A DNA stretch of 34,424 nt. Source: Bacillota bacterium. Lineage in GTDB: Bacteria; Bacillota; Clostridia; Lachnospirales; CAG-274. Below the pieces are notes generated by a model. That model saw only the letters and a list, made by a program, of their open reading frames with translations. It was not told where the DNA came from and searched no databases. Within the stretch, counting starts at the first letter, position 1. Every line of letters begins with the position of its first letter. Shown here in pieces: positions 32,790 through 34,424 of the stretch. The position numbers and the translations under genes are program-made. The stretch is from the NCBI GenBank assembly GCA_017543265.1, contig JAFYGI010000013.1, positions 1 to 34,424 on the forward strand, in the 5' to 3' direction.

Positions 32790-33236
32790 ATGGCAGTTAT
32801 GAAATTTATACCCGAGACCTTGAAAAACCTTTTCAAGGCACCCGTAACGACAGCCTATCCCTTTGAGCCTGCGGAATACCCCGAAAGGTCGAGGGGACAT
32901 ATAAGCATAGAGATAGACGACTGCATAGGCTGCGGAATGTGTGTAAGAGCCTGTCCGCTCGGTGCGCTCAAGGTTGACAAAAACGAGGGAACGTGGGAGA
33001 TAAACCGCTTTGACTGTATCGTATGCGGCTACTGTGTTGAAAAATGCCCGAAAAAATGCCTTAGTGTGCAGACGGGCTATCAGACACCCGGCGGTGACAA
33101 GACGAGCGAACTGTTTAAGAAAAGTGAGGAAGCGCTGAGAGCCGAGGCGGAGAAAAAGGCCGAGGCCGCAAGAAAGGCCGCAGAGGCCAAGGCAGCGCTG
33201 GAGGCCAAGAAAAAGGCGGAAAAAACGGAGGCATAA
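32790..33236 (+). CDS. echF: Ech hydrogenase ferredoxin-like subunit EchF with a charged helical tail
   Basis: 148 residues. Two [4Fe-4S] motifs, CIGCGMCVRACP and CIVCGYCVEKCP, make it the electron-transfer subunit between ferredoxin and EchC (NuoI-like). The fold ends near residue 100. The last 45 residues are Ala/Glu/Lys repeats (EEALRAEAEKKAEAARKAAE) predicted as a single long helix, beyond the usual EchF end. It starts 9 bases after echE and is followed after 3 bases by hypC. Confidence 0.93.
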   Translation: MAVMKFIPETLKNLFKAPVTTAYPFEPAEYPERSRGHISIEIDDCIGCGMCVRACPLGALKVDKNEGTWEINRFDCIVCGYCVEKCPKKCLSVQTGYQTPGGDKTSELFKKSEEALRAEAEKKAEAARKAAEAKAALEAKKKAEKTEA

Positions 33237-33239
33237 AAC

Positions 33240-33446
33240 GTGTGTGTTGCATTTATGGGCAGGGTCGTTTCCGTGGACGGCAAAAATGCGGTCGTTGACT
33301 GCGGCGGTGCAAAAATAAAGGCAAGGCGTGACCTTGTGGAGGTGTCCGCAGGCGACAATGTTATGGTACACGCGGGCTATGTTATGCAGCGCGTGACGGA
33401 CAGCGACATGGACCTTATAAGAGAGATAAATTCCGCAGAGCAGTAA
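33240..33446 (+). CDS. hypC: HypC/HupF family hydrogenase maturation chaperone
   Basis: 68 residues, beginning V(M)CVAFMGRVVSVDG. The invariant Cys2 that carries the iron-cyanide intermediate is present, followed by the small beta-barrel with KARRDLVEVSAGDNVMVHAG. It works with HypD to deliver the Fe(CN)2CO unit to the large subunit. The start is GTG 33240, with GGAGG 8 bases upstream; the Cys2 rule fixes it. It ends the ech operon. hypD, hypE and hypF are not in the window. Confidence 0.92.
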   Translation: MCVAFMGRVVSVDGKNAVVDCGGAKIKARRDLVEVSAGDNVMVHAGYVMQRVTDSDMDLIREINSAEQ

Positions 33447-33470
33447 TATTTACGGGCGGTTTCTTGCCGC

Positions 33471-33499
33471 TTGACGAAAACCGCAATTTATGTTATCAT
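33471..33499 (+). promoter_or_regulatory. Promoter of the nucleotidyltransferase gene
   Basis: TTGACG (33471-33476), 17-base spacer, TATCAT (33494-33499). There is no convincing terminator between hypC and this promoter. Confidence 0.65.
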
Positions 33500-33536
33500 A
33501 AAACAGATGTGTTTTATAAGAAAGGGGTTTATCATT

Positions 33537-34271
33537 TTGAAAGCATTGATACTTGTAGCGGGTTATGCGACACGCCTTTATCCGCTTACTTTAAATACAC
33601 CCAAGCCTTTGCTTGAGATCGGCGGCAAGCCGATAATAAACTATATCGTGGAGCAGATAAACACGGTAGAGGCAGTTGACGAGATATATGTTGTCAGCAA
33701 CCACAAGTTTGCGGCGCAGTTTGAGACCTGGGCTGCACAGCTCAATAATCCCGTGCCGATCTGCGTGCTTGATGACGGCACCTCCACGGAGGAGACCCGC
33801 CGCGGGGCTATCGGCGATATACAGTTTACCATTGACGAAAAGGGAATAGACGACGACCTTATGATAATTGCGGGCGATACGCTTTTCACCTTTGCCCTGA
33901 AGGAATACTTTGAGTATTTCAAGGCAAAGCAGGACGACTGCGTTGTGGTAAGGGAGTTTAACGACCCCGAAAGATTAAAGCAGTTTGGCGTTGTGCTTCT
34001 GGACGAAAACGATGTTGTAATAAACTTTGAGGAAAAGCCCGCACAGCCCAAAAGCAATCTGGTCGCATTTGCGGCATATATCTACAGGCGCGATACCGTG
34101 CCCATGATAAAGACCTATCTGGACGAGGGCAACAAGCCCGATGCGCCCGGCAACTTCCTTGCATGGCTCTATACAAGAAAGACGGTCTATGCCTATGTTA
34201 TGGACGGCGAATGCTACGATATAGGCACGCATAAGTCGCTTGAAGAGGTAAATAAAATATTTTCAAAATAA
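33537..34271 (+). CDS. Sugar-phosphate nucleotidyltransferase
   Basis: A 244-residue NTP-transferase (Rossmann-like GT-A fold) that activates a sugar 1-phosphate as a nucleotide sugar. Signature: KALILVAGYATRLYPLT followed by PKPLLEIGGKPI (nucleotide-binding loop and catalytic Lys), a metal-binding AGDTLF aspartate, and FEEKP near residue 165. It lacks the extra C-terminal half of RmlA or GlmU, so the exact sugar is uncertain (glucose-1-phosphate thymidylyl/uridylyl-type is likely). The start is TTG 33537 with AAAGGGG 9 bases upstream. It lies alone between hypC and the insertion sequence. Confidence 0.85.
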   Translation: MKALILVAGYATRLYPLTLNTPKPLLEIGGKPIINYIVEQINTVEAVDEIYVVSNHKFAAQFETWAAQLNNPVPICVLDDGTSTEETRRGAIGDIQFTIDEKGIDDDLMIIAGDTLFTFALKEYFEYFKAKQDDCVVVREFNDPERLKQFGVVLLDENDVVINFEEKPAQPKSNLVAFAAYIYRRDTVPMIKTYLDEGNKPDAPGNFLAWLYTRKTVYAYVMDGECYDIGTHKSLEEVNKIFSK

Positions 34272-34293
34272 AAATGACCCCGCGTTTGATATG

Positions 34294-34333
34294 TACCCTC
34301 TTTACTGGACACCCAGTAAGGAGGGTATTTTTT
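34294..34333 (+). terminator. IS-end hairpin that also hides the transposase ribosome binding site
   Basis: TACCCTCTTTACTGG (34294-34308) pairs over 15 bp (one G-U) with CCAGTAAGGAGGGTA (34313-34327), loop ACAC, then six T (34328-34333) directly before the ATG. The right arm contains the AAGGAGGG binding site. Read-through transcripts would terminate here or fold the site shut. Confidence 0.75.
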
Positions 34334-34424
34334 ATGCGTTATACTTATGAATTTAAGAAAGAGTGTGTGGAACTTTATCGACAAGGACAATGGGCTGAAT
34401 GCCCGGAAGGCATTTCAGAAAAGG
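34334..34424 (+). CDS. Transposase, N-terminal fragment (helix-turn-helix OrfA-like)
   Basis: The frame opens MRYTYEFKKECVELYRQGQW and continues to the window end (30 codons visible). YEFKKECVELYRQG is the first helix of the HTH that begins IS3-type OrfA transposase proteins. The rest, including any DDE domain, is not visible, so the family is an inference. Confidence 0.7.
   Translation, partial: MRYTYEFKKECVELYRQGQWAECPEGISEK

Larger units (their letters stand above)
34292..34424 (+). mobile_element. Left end of an insertion sequence (IS3-like), cut by the window edge
   Basis: Twenty bases after the nucleotidyltransferase stop, the sequence changes to TGTACCCTCTTTACTGGACA, like the terminal inverted repeat of an IS, followed at 34334 by a transposase reading frame. 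The right end and target duplication are outside the window. Confidence 0.65.

Overview
The window looks like a chromosomal segment of an anaerobic, plant-fibre-degrading Clostridium-class Firmicute, probably an Oscillospiraceae/Ruminococcus-like gut bacterium. This is inferred from gene content: a very large secreted xylanase/arabinofuranosidase, an energy-converting Ech [NiFe] hydrogenase with Hyp maturation genes, a spore germination protease (gpr) next to rpsT, a flavodiiron protein, strong AGGAGG-type ribosome binding sites and sigma-A promoters. I saw no tRNA, rRNA or CRISPR array.

Layout. 1-122: start of an aquaporin gene (minus strand). 448-1614: FprA flavodiiron protein. 2077-6933: secreted CBM22-GH10-CBM22-X-CBM22-GH43-CBM6 enzyme of 1618 residues. 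7154-8752: EAL-PAS c-di-GMP phosphodiesterase. 8816-9846: divergent pair of an XRE regulator and a resolvase-tail protein, with inverted-repeat operators on a perfect sigma-A promoter, plus a 34-codon ORF. 9875-11166: AT-rich islet with three consecutive palindromes, an unrecognised secreted protein and a 45-residue peptide. 11388-12808: gpr and rpsT. 13209-14378: SH3/NlpC-P60 cell-wall hydrolase. 14496-15407: RmlD-type reductase. 15661-22817: trkA-trkH-potA-potB-potC-potD, apparently one operon for potassium and polyamine uptake. 22966-24408: orphan sugar-type binding lipoprotein. 24492-25506: hypB-hypA (minus). 25752-27293: fused Wzz/tyrosine kinase. 27385-33446: echABCD, an extra zinc-finger membrane protein, echEF and hypC, almost all joined by overlapping stop/start codons. 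33537-34271: sugar nucleotidyltransferase. 34292-34424: left end of an insertion sequence, cut by the window edge.

How it fits together. The xylan enzyme releases pentose oligomers and fermentation yields reduced ferredoxin. Ech couples ferredoxin oxidation to H2 release and ion pumping, with HypA/B/C supplying the metal centre, and FprA removes oxygen. TrkAH and PotABCD handle cations.

Least explained parts: (1) the 8.8-11.2 kb regulator/resolvase-tail/secreted-protein/small-peptide region with its palindromes; (2) a duplicated Ig-like insertion inside the C-terminal TOBE region of PotA; (3) the zinc-finger membrane protein inside the ech operon, with charged tails on EchC and EchF; (4) a family of related long hairpin terminators sharing a GCGGATA/TATCCGC base.
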